The position numbers and the translations under genes were made by a program. This document shows positions 7,465-15,127 of a DNA stretch of 18,827 nt, piece by piece. This stretch comes from Salinarimonas sp051117315 (GTDB lineage Bacteria; Pseudomonadota; Alphaproteobacteria; Rhizobiales; Beijerinckiaceae): positions 1-18,827 of the forward strand of contig JBNPEA010000149.1 in the NCBI GenBank assembly GCA_051117315.1, in the 5' to 3' direction. Below the pieces are notes generated by a model, which saw nothing but the letters and a program-made list of their open reading frames with translations, ran no database searches and had not been told where the DNA came from. The first letter of the stretch is position 1. Each line of letters starts with the position of its first letter.

Positions 7465-7512
7465 ATGAGGCCCGAGGACGTCGCCGCCTGCTGGGAAGGG
7501 AACGCCGAGGCC
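7465..7512 (+). pseudogene. Remnant of a methyltransferase gene start
   Basis: ATG 7465 is preceded by GAGGAG (7452-7457) and encodes MRPEDVAACWEGNAEA. I recognise this as the usual opening of a family of SAM-dependent methyltransferases, which continue with W-T-R-L-x-R-A-G-Y-D. Here homology stops after codon 16 and the frame runs on as antisense of the betA 3' end to a TGA at 7645. A possible promoter lies upstream: TTGCTT at 7408-7413, 16 bases, then TATCAG at 7430-7435. The fragment looks like the 5' end of a gene once divergent from the serine hydrolase gene and now replaced by the bet locus. The family match is from memory of only 16 residues, so it is tentative. Confidence 0.45.
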
Positions 7513-7528
7513 GGAAGCCGGGGTAGCC

Positions 7529-9235
7529 CTACTCCGCCGCCTCCCGCGCTCCCACCTCGGGCGCCCTCGGCCGCTGGCGCGTGTCCCAGTGCGGGTCCTC
7601 GTGCCAGGGCGCGTTCGACGGCGCCAGCGGCTCGCGGCCGCGGATGATGTCGGCCGCCTTCTCGGCGAGCATGACGGTGGGGGCGTTCAGGTTGCCCGAG
7701 ACGATCGAGGGCATGATCGCCGAATCGACCACCCGGAGCCCCTGCACGCCGTGCACCCGGCAGTCCCCGTCGACCACCGCCATCGGGTCCGAGCCCATCT
7801 TGCAGGCGCCGGACGGGTGGTAGGCGCTCTCGCAGTTCTGCGCGACCCAGGCGTCGATCTCGGCGTCGGTACGCACGTCGGGCCCCGGCGCGAGCTCGGC
7901 GCCGCGGAAGCGGTCGAAGGCGGGCTGGGCGAAGATCTCGCGGGTGAGGCGCACGGCGGCGCGCATCTCCTCCCAGTCCTGCGGGTGGGACATGTAGCGC
8001 GGGTCGATCAGCGGGTGCGCCGCCGGATCGGCGCTCGCGAGCCGCATCTTGCCGCGGCTCCTCGAGCGCATCGGCCCGACATGGGCCTGGTAGCCGTGCC
8101 GGTCGGACGGGTTGCGGCCGTCGTAGCGCACGGCCATGGGCAGGAAGTGGTACTGCAGGTCCGGGTGGCGCACGCCGGGGCGCGAGCGGATGAAGCCGCC
8201 GGTCTCGAAATGGTTTGTCGCGCCGAGCCCGGTCTTCCGCAGGTACCATTCGAGCCCGATCTTCACCTTGGCGACGGGGTTCAGCGCCGAGTAGAGCGTG
8301 ATCGGCTCGCGGCTCTCCTGCTGGACGTAGATCTCGAGGTGGTCCTGCAGGTTCTCGCCCACCCCCGGCAGGTCGTGCCGGGGCGTCACGCCCGCCGCCT
8401 TCAGCTCGTCGGCGTTGCCGATGCCCGACAGCATGAGGAGGTGCGGCGAGCCGATCGCGCCGGCGCTGAGGATCACCTCCCGCTCGGCATAGAGCCGCTC
8501 GAGGCCGTCGGTCGCGTCCGCCACGACGACGCCGCGGGCGCGGTCGCCCTCCAGGATGATCTCCAGCGTCGAGACGCCGGTGCGCACGGTGAGGTTCGGC
8601 CGGCTCATGGCCGGGCGCAGGTAGCCCATGGCGGTGGACCAGCGCCGGCCCTCGTGGACCGTCATGTCCATCGTGCCGACGCCTTCCTGCTGGTAGCCGT
8701 TCTGGTCCTCGGTGCGGTCGTAGCCCGCCTGCACGCCGGCCTCGACCCAGGCGCGGTAGAGCGGGTTCTGCGCCACGCCCGTCGACACGCGAAGCGGCCC
8801 CTCGCCGCCGTGATAGGCGTCCGGCCCCTTCCCGCGCGCCTCGGCCTTGCGGAAGTAGGGCAGCACGTTGGGGTAGGACCAGTGCGCCAGGGCAGGGTCC
8901 TCGGCCGCCCAGCGCTCGTAGTCGAGCGCGTGACCGCGGACGTAGGCCATGCCGTTGATGGTGGAGGAGCCGCCGAGCACCTTGCCGCGCGGCCAGTGCA
9001 TGCGCCGGCCGGCGAGATTCGGCTGCGGCTCGGTCCAGTAGTCCCAATTGTAGGTCTTGCCCTGCATCGGGTAGGACAGCGCGCTCGGCATGTGCAGGCG
9101 CCAGTCCCACCAATGGTCCTTCGGCCCGGCCTCGAGCAGCAGCACCGAGACGTCCGGGTCCTCGGAGAGGCGGTTGGCCAGCACGCACCCCGCGGAGCCG
9201 GCGCCGACGATGATGTAGTCGTGGGATCTGGTCAT
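7529..9235 (-). CDS. betA: Choline dehydrogenase
   Basis: BetA is a membrane-associated FAD enzyme of the GMC family that oxidises choline to betaine aldehyde (and slowly on to glycine betaine), passing electrons to the respiratory chain. The 568-residue protein opens with the FAD motif YIIVGAGSAGCVLANRLSED (GxGxxG at 11-16) and carries GMC signature 1, GKVLGGSSTINGMAYVRG, and signature 2, GAIGSPHLLMLSGIG. The C-terminal active site shows SAYHPSGACKMG with the catalytic His and SGNLNAPT with the second conserved Asn. Length matches BetA (E. coli about 556) plus a short C-terminal tail. ATG 9235 lies 8 bases after the betB stop, so the two are co-transcribed; the ribosome binding site is weak, suggesting translational coupling. 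The 3' end abuts the truncated methyltransferase start. Confidence 0.96.
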   Translation of the reverse strand: MTRSHDYIIVGAGSAGCVLANRLSEDPDVSVLLLEAGPKDHWWDWRLHMPSALSYPMQGKTYNWDYWTEPQPNLAGRRMHWPRGKVLGGSSTINGMAYVRGHALDYERWAAEDPALAHWSYPNVLPYFRKAEARGKGPDAYHGGEGPLRVSTGVAQNPLYRAWVEAGVQAGYDRTEDQNGYQQEGVGTMDMTVHEGRRWSTAMGYLRPAMSRPNLTVRTGVSTLEIILEGDRARGVVVADATDGLERLYAEREVILSAGAIGSPHLLMLSGIGNADELKAAGVTPRHDLPGVGENLQDHLEIYVQQESREPITLYSALNPVAKVKIGLEWYLRKTGLGATNHFETGGFIRSRPGVRHPDLQYHFLPMAVRYDGRNPSDRHGYQAHVGPMRSRSRGKMRLASADPAAHPLIDPRYMSHPQDWEEMRAAVRLTREIFAQPAFDRFRGAELAPGPDVRTDAEIDAWVAQNCESAYHPSGACKMGSDPMAVVDGDCRVHGVQGLRVVDSAIMPSIVSGNLNAPTVMLAEKAADIIRGREPLAPSNAPWHEDPHWDTRQRPRAPEVGAREAAE

Positions 9236-9243
9236 GATGCTGC

Positions 9244-10704
9244 TCAGTACGGCGCGTCGACATCGCCCAGGGCGACGTACACGCTCTTCTCCTGGGTGTA
9301 GTGCTGGATGGCGGCGTGGCCGTTCTCGCGGCCGAGACCGGACTGCTTGACGCCGCCGAAGGGCATCTCGATGGGCGTGAGGTTGTACGCGTTGATCCAC
9401 ACGGTCCCCGCCTCCAGCGCCGCCGCGACGCGGTGGGCGCGCGTCAGGTCGTTGGTGAAGACGCCCGCCGCGAGCCCGTAGGGCGTGGCGTTGGCGCGGC
9501 CGACCACCTCCTCCTCGTCGTCGAAGGCGAGCACGGTCATCACCGGGCCGAAGATCTCCTCGCGCACCACGTCCATCTCGTCGCTGCACTCGGCGAAGAC
9601 CGTCGGCGCGACCCAGAAGCCCTTGTCGAGCCCGTTCGCGGTGACGCGATCGCCGCCCGTGAGGACCCGCGCGCCGGACGCCCGCCCGCGCTCGATGGCG
9701 GCCAGCACCTTGCCCATGTGCTCGTGCGAGATCAGCGGGCCGACATGGGTCGCCGGGTCCATCGGGTCGCCGATCACCATGGCCTTCGTGCGCGCGACGA
9801 GCTTGTCGAGGAAGGCGTCCATCGCCTTGCGCTGGACGAAGACGCGGGTGCCGTTCGAGCAGATCTCGCCCTGGGAGTAGAAGTTGCCGAGCAGCGCCCC
9901 GCCGACCGCGTTGTCGAGGGTGGCGTCGTCGAAGACCACGAGCGGCGACTTGCCGCCGAGCTCCATCGTCACATGCTTCAGCGTCGAGGCCGCGTCCGCC
10001 ATCACCGCCTTGCCGGTGCCGACCTCGCCGGTGAGCGAGACCTTGGCGATGCCGGGATGGCGGGTGAGCAGGCGGCCGGTGTCGGCGAAGCCCTGGACGA
10101 CGTTGAACACGCCGGCCGGCAGCCCGGCCTCGGCGTAGATCTCGGCGAGCGCCATGGCGGTGAGCGGGGTCAGCTCGGCGGGCTTGAAGATCATGGCATT
10201 GCCGCAGGCGAGCGCCGGGGCCGATTTCCAGCAGGCGATCTGGATCGGGTAGTTCCAGGCGCCGATCCCGGCGCAGACGCCGAGTGGCTCGCGCCGGGTG
10301 TAGGCGAAGGCCTCCGGCCCGAGCGGGATGTGCTGGCCGGTGAGCGTCGGCGCCATGCCGGCGTAGTATTCGAGGCAATCCGCCCCCGAGATCACGTCGA
10401 CGACGGTGGTCTCGGCGATCGGGCGGCCGGTGTCCTGTGTCTCGAGCCGCGCGAGATCGTCGTTGCGCTCGCGCAGGATCGCGGCGGCCCGCATCAGGAC
10501 GCGCCCGCGCTCGACGCCGGTCATGCGCGACCAGACCCGGAAGCCCTCGCGCGCCGCCGCCACCGCCGCCTCGACATCCGCCTCGCCGGCGATGTCGACG
10601 GTCGCGAGCACGGCGCCGTCGGCCGGGTTGCGGGTCTCGAAGCGCTCGCCGGAGGCCGCGGGGCGGCGTTCGCCGCCGATGAACAGGGGGAGGTGGGTGG
10701 TCAC
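9244..10704 (-). CDS. betB: Betaine-aldehyde dehydrogenase
   Basis: BetB is the NAD(P)+-dependent aldehyde dehydrogenase that converts betaine aldehyde to glycine betaine, the final step of osmoprotectant synthesis. The 486-residue protein has the complete ALDH active site: Asn151 in GAWNYP, Lys174 in FKPAE, general-base Glu248 in MELGGKSP and nucleophile Cys282 in GEICSNGTRV. The Rossmann segment SLTGEVGTGKAV and the C-terminal NAYNLTPIEMPFGGVKQSGLGREN are typical of BetB. The start is GTG 10704, whose GTGA overlaps the betI stop TGA by 4 bases, so translation is probably coupled. An AAGAGGAAG stretch upstream serves as ribosome binding site. Length agrees with E. coli BetB (490). Confidence 0.97.
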   Translation of the reverse strand: MTTHLPLFIGGERRPAASGERFETRNPADGAVLATVDIAGEADVEAAVAAAREGFRVWSRMTGVERGRVLMRAAAILRERNDDLARLETQDTGRPIAETTVVDVISGADCLEYYAGMAPTLTGQHIPLGPEAFAYTRREPLGVCAGIGAWNYPIQIACWKSAPALACGNAMIFKPAELTPLTAMALAEIYAEAGLPAGVFNVVQGFADTGRLLTRHPGIAKVSLTGEVGTGKAVMADAASTLKHVTMELGGKSPLVVFDDATLDNAVGGALLGNFYSQGEICSNGTRVFVQRKAMDAFLDKLVARTKAMVIGDPMDPATHVGPLISHEHMGKVLAAIERGRASGARVLTGGDRVTANGLDKGFWVAPTVFAECSDEMDVVREEIFGPVMTVLAFDDEEEVVGRANATPYGLAAGVFTNDLTRAHRVAAALEAGTVWINAYNLTPIEMPFGGVKQSGLGRENGHAAIQHYTQEKSVYVALGDVDAPY

Positions 10705-11351
10705 GCCGTCTTCCTCTTCTTGCGTGTTGCGGCTTCCCGCTCGAGCGCGGCGTCGCGAACGACGCCGCGGGCGGCGAGGTGGAGATCGATGGTCTCGCCG
10801 ACGAGCCGGCGGGCGGCGACGGTGTCGAGCCCGCTGCCGTCGAGCCCGGCGCGCACCCAGACGCCGTCGATGAGGCTCGCCGCGACCTCGGCGAGATGCC
10901 CGGCCTCGGCCGCCGGGAGCCCGAGCCGGCAGAACTCGCGCTTCAGGTTCGAGTGCAGCCGCCGGCGGTAGATCCGCTGCAGGCGTCCCAGCGCCGGCAC
11001 GTGGGGCACCTGGCCCCAGAAGGCGAGCCAGGCGGAGACGGTCTTCGCCTCGCACTGGCTGTCGTCGAAATTCGCGGCGACAATGGCGGAGAGCCGCGCG
11101 CGCGGCGCGTCTCCCGCCGCCACCAGGCTGCGCGCGACGAGCGTCTGGAGGTCCGTGAGAAGCGAGCGCATGGTCGCTTCCAAGAGCTCGTCCTTCGACC
11201 CGAAATAATGCGCGATCAGGCCAGGCGACATGCCGGCGCCCTTGGCGATCTTCGCCATGGTGGTGTCGTCGTATCCGTGCGCGTGGATCGCCGCGATGGT
11301 CGCGTCGATCAGCTGCTTCCTTCGGATCTTCGTTACGCCGACGCGCGGCAT
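10701..11351 (-). CDS. betI: Transcriptional repressor BetI (TetR family)
   Basis: BetI represses betaine-synthesis genes and is released when choline is present. The 216-residue product has an N-terminal TetR helix-turn-helix, AAIHAHGYDDTTMAKIAKGAG then MSPGLIAHYFGSKDELLEA (about residues 20-58), which closely follows BetI consensus. The C-terminal ligand domain contains the BetI-typical VSAWLAFWGQVPHVPALGRLQRIY and RRRLHSNLKREF. The basic tail ends ATRKKRKTA. It is the first gene of betI-betB-betA, starting at ATG 11351 beside the divergent control region, where a BetI-like operator is visible. Its stop overlaps the betB start. Confidence 0.96.
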   Translation of the reverse strand: MPRVGVTKIRRKQLIDATIAAIHAHGYDDTTMAKIAKGAGMSPGLIAHYFGSKDELLEATMRSLLTDLQTLVARSLVAAGDAPRARLSAIVAANFDDSQCEAKTVSAWLAFWGQVPHVPALGRLQRIYRRRLHSNLKREFCRLGLPAAEAGHLAEVAASLIDGVWVRAGLDGSGLDTVAARRLVGETIDLHLAARGVVRDAALEREAATRKKRKTA

Positions 11352-11385
11352 CTAGGGTCACTCTCACGGAATAGTGCGAAGCGGG

Positions 11386-11414
11386 TTGACATCCGCACGG
11401 TGCCCGATCTTAAT
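11386..11414 (+). promoter_or_regulatory. Sigma-70-type promoter of choXWV
   Basis: The -35 box TTGACA (11386-11391, consensus) is followed by a 17-base spacer and a -10 box CTTAAT (11409-11414, 4 of 6). Transcription would start near 11421, leaving a leader of about 137 bases before the choX ATG. A palindrome matching the BetI operator overlaps the -10. I found no equally good promoter for betI on the other strand. Confidence 0.6.
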
Positions 11415-11429
11415 TGAACGGTCAATCAA
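11412..11429. promoter_or_regulatory. Putative BetI operator in the betI-choX divergent region
   Basis: The site reads AATTGAACGGTCAATCAA and contains the inverted repeat ATTGA (11413-11417) with TCAAT (11422-11426) around a 4-base centre. This resembles the ATTGRACGTTCAAT-type motif I recall for BetI. It overlaps the choX -10 box, so a bound repressor would block choXWV and, being in the shared 206-base region, probably betIBA too. The assignment is by resemblance and position. Confidence 0.6.
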
Positions 11430-11557
11430 TTTTGGCCCTGCCGAACTGCCGCATTCACCGAGGCGCGTCCCCGCGTCGCGGCGGCAACGGCGCATCCGGA
11501 GCCGGTTCGCGGCATCCGGGGCGTCGAAGCGAGGGCCCGACGAGGAGAGACGACCCG

Positions 11558-12505
11558 ATGACGATCCGCCTTCCCGCCCTGGCCGCCGCGAGCGTCCTCG
11601 CCCTGTCGACCGCGCCGGCCCTGGCGCAGGTCCCCGACGCCTGCCGCGCCCCGGTCTTCGCCGATGTCGGCTGGACGGACATCACGGCGACCACCGCCGC
11701 CGTCTCGGTCGTGCTCGAGGCGCTTGGCTACGCGCCCGAGGCGGAGCTGCTCTCCGTGCCGGTGACCTACGCCTCGCTCGCCAACGGCGACGTCGACGTC
11801 TTCCTCGGCAACTGGATGCCGACCATGGCGGCCGACATCGCGCCCTATCGGGAGGCCGGCACGGTCGTCTCGCTGGAGAAGCCCAACCTCGTCGGCGCCA
11901 AGTACACGCTCGCTGTGCCGGCCTACCTCGCCGAGCAGGGCCTCACCGACTTCGCCGACATCGCCGAGTTCCGGGAGCAGCTCGATGGCGAGATCTACGG
12001 GATCGAGCCCGGCAACGACGGCAACCGCCTCATCCAGACGATGATCGACGAGGACATGTTCGGTCTGGGCTCCTTCGAGGTGGTCGAGAGCTCGGAGCAG
12101 GGCATGCTGTCCCAGGTGCGCCGCTCCGAGGCCCGCCAGGAGCCGATCGTGTTCCTCGGCTGGGAGCCGCACCCGATGAACGCCAATTTCGACCTCGTCT
12201 ACCTCTCGGGCGGCGACGACGTGTTCGGCCCGAACTACGGCGGCGCCGAGGTCTACACCAACGTGCGCGCCGGGCTGATGGAGGAGTGCACGAACCTCGC
12301 CACCCTCCTGACGAACCTCGAGTTCTCGCTCGCGATGGAGAACGAGATCATGGGCGCGATCCTCGACGAGAACGCGGTTCCGGAGGACGCGGCGCGCGCC
12401 TGGCTCTCGCAGAACGTCGACACCGCCGTCGCCTGGGTCGAGGGCGTCACCACCGTCGAAGGCACCGACGGCGGCGAGGCCGTGCGGGCCGCGCTGACGC
12501 CGTAA
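11558..12505 (+). CDS. choX: Choline ABC transporter, periplasmic choline-binding protein
   Basis: ChoX captures choline in the periplasm for the ChoWV importer. The 315-residue precursor has a Sec signal peptide ending APALAQ (cleavage near residue 23). The residues that bind choline in Sinorhizobium meliloti ChoX have equivalents at nearly identical spacing: Trp39 and Asp41 in VGWTDITATT, Trp86 in LGNWMPTM, Tyr116 in AKYTLAVP, Asn153 in EPGNDGNRL and Trp202 in LGWEPHPMN. This retained aromatic cage argues for choline as ligand rather than generic glycine betaine or proline betaine. ATG 11558 follows GAGGAG at 11542-11547. It is the first gene of choXWV, transcribed away from betI, and is followed by a large hairpin cluster before choW. 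Confidence 0.95.
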   Translation: MTIRLPALAAASVLALSTAPALAQVPDACRAPVFADVGWTDITATTAAVSVVLEALGYAPEAELLSVPVTYASLANGDVDVFLGNWMPTMAADIAPYREAGTVVSLEKPNLVGAKYTLAVPAYLAEQGLTDFADIAEFREQLDGEIYGIEPGNDGNRLIQTMIDEDMFGLGSFEVVESSEQGMLSQVRRSEARQEPIVFLGWEPHPMNANFDLVYLSGGDDVFGPNYGGAEVYTNVRAGLMEECTNLATLLTNLEFSLAMENEIMGAILDENAVPEDAARAWLSQNVDTAVAWVEGVTTVEGTDGGEAVRAALTP

Positions 12506-12518
12506 GGGCGGATCCGAC

Positions 12519-12638
12519 CCCTCCCCGCAGGGGAGGGAGTCCGCGAAGCGGGCGGGTGGGGGCGAGATGCGGTGCGCCGCATCCGCTCGCCCCCACCCGC
12601 CGGCCCTTCCGGGCCGTCGACCTCCCCGGCGGGGAGGT
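12519..12638. repeat. Compound hairpin cluster between choX and choW
   Basis: Three nested inverted repeats fill most of the 167-base gap. A hairpin at 12519-12537 has an 8-bp stem (12519-12526 with 12530-12537). A long hairpin at 12551-12601 has a perfect 16-bp stem (12551-12566 with 12586-12601) and an inner 6-bp stem (12567-12572 with 12577-12582, loop TGCG). A third hairpin at 12620-12638 has an 8-bp stem. The flanking CCTCCCC/GGGGAGG arms resemble the hairpins between era and recO, suggesting one REP-like family. In a binding-protein operon, such a structure commonly protects the upstream message and lowers permease expression. Confidence 0.75.
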
Positions 12639-12672
12639 GACGCCTTCGGCGTAGAAGAGAAGGACACCCGCC

Positions 12673-13524
12673 ATGGACCCCGTCGCCTGGCTGACCGACA
12701 ACAAGATCCCCCTCGGGCGCGCGATCCGCGACGGCGTCGACTGGCTGAACGACCACGCGGCCTTCGTCTTCTACGCGATCTCCGACGGGCTCGGCTTCGT
12801 CATCGACGGCGTCACGGATGCGCTGCTGTGGGCGCACCCGCTCGCCATCGTGGCGATCTTCGGCGCGCTCGCCTGGTTCATCCATCGCGAGTGGAAGCTG
12901 CTCGCGCTCGTCGTCGTCTCCTTCCTGCTCGTGATCAACCTGGGCTATTGGGAGGAGACGATGGAGACGCTCTCCCTCGTCGTCTTCGCCACAGCGCTGT
13001 GCATGATCATCGGCGTTCCGCTCGGCGTCGCGGCGGCGCATCGCTCCTGGCTCTACCAGGTCCTGCGCCCGATGCTCGACCTCACCCAGACGATCCCGAC
13101 CTTCGTCTATCTCATTCCCACGCTGATCCTGTTCGGGCTCGGCGTCGTGCCCGGCCTGATCTCCACCGTGATCTTCGCCGTCGCCGCCCCGGTGCGCCTC
13201 ACCTATCTCGGCGTCACCTCGACGCCCAAGGCGTTGATCGAGGCGGGCGAGAGCTTCGGCGCGTCCAGGCGCCAGATCCTGTGGAAGGTGGAGCTGCCGC
13301 ACGCGCTCCCCACCATCATGGCGGGGCTCACCCAGTGCATCATGCTCTCGCTCTCGATGGTGGTGATCGCGGCCCTCGTCGGGGCCGGCGGGCTCGGCCA
13401 GCCGGTCGTGCGGGCCCTCAACACCGTCAACATCGCCATGGGCTTCGAGGCCGGGCTCGCCATCGTGCTCCTCGCCGTCGTGCTCGACCGCCTGTGCAAG
13501 CAGCCCGACAGAGCCACCCGATGA
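12673..13524 (+). CDS. choW: Choline ABC transporter permease
   Basis: ChoW is the inner-membrane channel subunit of the choline importer, working as a dimer with ChoV ATPases. The 283-residue protein has an amphipathic N-terminal segment, then about six hydrophobic spans, for example AHPLAIVAIFGALAWF, LLALVVVSFLLVINLGY, LSLVVFATALCMIIGVPLGV and IVLLAVVLDRL near the end. The coupling-helix (EAA) motif EAGESFGASRRQILWKVELP (about residues 193-212) and the LTQTIPTFVYLIP segment are typical of the ProW/OpuAB/ChoW family. ATG 12673 is preceded by AGAAGGAC. Its stop overlaps the choV start (ATGA). Confidence 0.95.
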   Translation: MDPVAWLTDNKIPLGRAIRDGVDWLNDHAAFVFYAISDGLGFVIDGVTDALLWAHPLAIVAIFGALAWFIHREWKLLALVVVSFLLVINLGYWEETMETLSLVVFATALCMIIGVPLGVAAAHRSWLYQVLRPMLDLTQTIPTFVYLIPTLILFGLGVVPGLISTVIFAVAAPVRLTYLGVTSTPKALIEAGESFGASRRQILWKVELPHALPTIMAGLTQCIMLSLSMVVIAALVGAGGLGQPVVRALNTVNIAMGFEAGLAIVLLAVVLDRLCKQPDRATR

Positions 13525-14780
13525 AGGGCCACCCGATGACCCGCAGAATCGTCGTCCGTTTCGAGCACGTCGACGTCGTCTTCGGCGGCCGGGAGCGCGA
13601 CGCGCTCGCCCGCCTCGACCGCGGCGAGGATCGCGAGACGATCCAGAGGGAGACCGGCGCCATCCTCGGCGTCGCCGACGCCAATCTCGAGGTGGCCGAG
13701 GGCGAAATCTCCGTCCTGATGGGTCTCTCGGGCTCCGGCAAGTCGAGCCTGCTGCGCTGCGTCAACGGCCTCAACCGCGTCTCGCGCGGGCGCGTCCTCG
13801 TCTCGCTCGACGGCGAGGAGATCGACGTCGCCTCCTGCCGGCCCGCCGACCTGAAGCGCCTGCGCGGGTGCGGCGTCGCCATGGTGTTCCAGCAATTCGC
13901 GCTGCTCCCCTGGCGCACGGTCGCGCAGAACGTCGGCTTCGGGCTCGAGGTGAACGGACGCTCCAAGGCCGAGATCGACCGCGTCGTCGCCGAGAAGCTC
14001 GCGCTGGTCGGCCTCTCCGACTGGGCGGGGGCCTACGGGCACGAGCTGTCCGGCGGCATGCAGCAGCGCGTCGGCCTCGCCCGCGCCTTCGCCATGGACG
14101 CGCCGATCCTGCTGATGGACGAGCCCTTCTCGGCGCTCGACCCGCTGATCCGCTCCAAGCTCCAGGACGAGCTCGTGCAGCTGCAGAAGGAACTGCGGAA
14201 GACCATCCTCTTCGTCTCCCACGACCTCGACGAAGCGATGAAGATCGGCGACCGCATCTCGATCATGGAGGGCGGGCGCATCGTCCAGACCGGCACGCCC
14301 GAGGACATCGCGCTCAAGCCCGCCAACGCCTACGTGGCGGAGTTCGTGGCGCACATGAACCCGGTCAACGTGCTGCGCGGGCAGAGCCTGATGACGCCGC
14401 TCGAGGCGCTGACGCGGCTTCGCGACGGCCGCGTCGTAGGCGAGCCGGGCTCGGGCGTGACGCTCGAGATCGCCGCCGACGGGGGCGTGGCGGGCGCACA
14501 CATCGCCGGGGGCGGACCCGCGCCGGTGCGGGTCTGGGAAGGCGAGGCGAGCCACGCGGCGGCGGGGCCGGCGGACGCGGTCGTGGTGGTCTCGCCCGAC
14601 GTCACGCTGCGCGAGGCGATCGAGATCCGCCGGCGCACGGGCGCGCTGCTCGTCGTCGCCAAGGACGGGCGGGCGCTCGGCGTGCTCGGCGAGAAGGAGC
14701 TCTACGACGGCGTGCTCGGGGCGACGGAGCGCGGCGATGCCGCCACGCCGCCGCAGGAAGACGCCTCGTCGGCCGCCTGA
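13521..14780 (+). CDS. choV: Choline ABC transporter ATP-binding protein
   Basis: ChoV hydrolyses ATP to drive choline import through ChoW. The 419-residue protein has Walker A GLSGSGKS (68-75), Q-loop FQQFALLPWRT (123-133), ABC signature LSGGMQQ (176-182), Walker B ILLMDE (196-201) and switch His234 in FVSHDLDEA. The DALARLDRGEDRETI insertion before Walker A and HMNPVNVLRGQSLMTP after the ABC core are characteristic of ChoV/ProV. About 125 C-terminal residues follow; the segment DAVVVVSPDVTLREAIEIRR to GVLGEKELYDGVLG looks like one CBS-type regulatory repeat, which in ProV/OpuA homologues senses ionic strength. ATG 13521 overlaps the choW stop as ATGA; ATG 13536 is an alternative. It is the last cho gene. 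Confidence 0.95.
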   Translation: MKGHPMTRRIVVRFEHVDVVFGGRERDALARLDRGEDRETIQRETGAILGVADANLEVAEGEISVLMGLSGSGKSSLLRCVNGLNRVSRGRVLVSLDGEEIDVASCRPADLKRLRGCGVAMVFQQFALLPWRTVAQNVGFGLEVNGRSKAEIDRVVAEKLALVGLSDWAGAYGHELSGGMQQRVGLARAFAMDAPILLMDEPFSALDPLIRSKLQDELVQLQKELRKTILFVSHDLDEAMKIGDRISIMEGGRIVQTGTPEDIALKPANAYVAEFVAHMNPVNVLRGQSLMTPLEALTRLRDGRVVGEPGSGVTLEIAADGGVAGAHIAGGGPAPVRVWEGEASHAAAGPADAVVVVSPDVTLREAIEIRRRTGALLVVAKDGRALGVLGEKELYDGVLGATERGDAATPPQEDASSAA

Positions 14781-14863
14781 GGCCGGGCGCGGGGTTGTCG
14801 GAGCGGATGCGCGCGGGGCATGATCGTGGCCCCGTCCCTTGACGCCCGCACGAGCCCGCCGCG

Positions 14864-14983
14864 ATGAGACCGCCCCGCCAGCGCCGCCCGAACCCGCCCC
14901 GCCGCGCACCGCCGCCGATGGCTCGGCTCGCGCTCGGGCTCGTGGGGCTCGTCGTGATCCTGATGCTGATCTTCTATCGCTGA
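14864..14983 (+). CDS. Small single-span membrane protein (39 residues)
   Basis: This short frame begins MRPPRQRRPNPPRRAPPPMA, a proline- and arginine-rich leader, followed by a single hydrophobic span, LALGLVGLVVILMLIFYR, that ends the protein. A cytoplasmic basic N-terminus with a C-terminal transmembrane helix (tail-anchored, positive-inside) is predicted. It starts 83 bases after choV and is followed by a perfect palindrome, the arrangement of a real small gene. No clear Shine-Dalgarno precedes ATG 14864, and ATG 14918 could be the start of a 21-residue form. I know of no family function. Composition alone could produce such a frame in GC-rich DNA, so it is tentative. Confidence 0.5.
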   Translation: MRPPRQRRPNPPRRAPPPMARLALGLVGLVVILMLIFYR

Positions 14984-15000
14984 GCCGCACGAAAGAAGCG

Positions 15001-15020
15001 GCCCGCCGGCGCCGGCGGGC
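15001..15020. terminator. Perfect 20-base palindrome between the 39-residue gene and cfa
   Basis: The 20-base palindrome (15001-15010 is the reverse complement of 15011-15020) forms a strong GC hairpin. It lies 17 bases after the small-protein stop and downstream of the convergent cfa gene, so it could end transcription from both sides. There is no T-tract on the plus-strand side. Confidence 0.5.
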
Positions 15021-15127
15021 GCGCGGACGGGCCGAGGTGAGGCGGGAGCCGCTTCGTGAGCTCCCGATCCGACCCTATCTTCCGGAGCTGAACCGCGCCT
15101 GAACCGAGGCGCGAGCGAGCCGCCCCC

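Noticed and set aside
7336..9263. Minus-strand frame joining the serine hydrolase to a long upstream segment
   Set aside because: The upstream part is a shadow of betA in another frame. The Tat signal peptide starts at 7334.
7589..10971. Long plus-strand frames opposite betA and betB
   Set aside because: They are antisense shadows with no recognisable domains, whereas betA and betB have full active sites.
14839..15102. An 87-codon plus-strand frame after choV
   Set aside because: It has low-complexity Arg/Ala composition and no ribosome binding site. The 39-residue frame inside it, in another phase, has a coherent membrane span.
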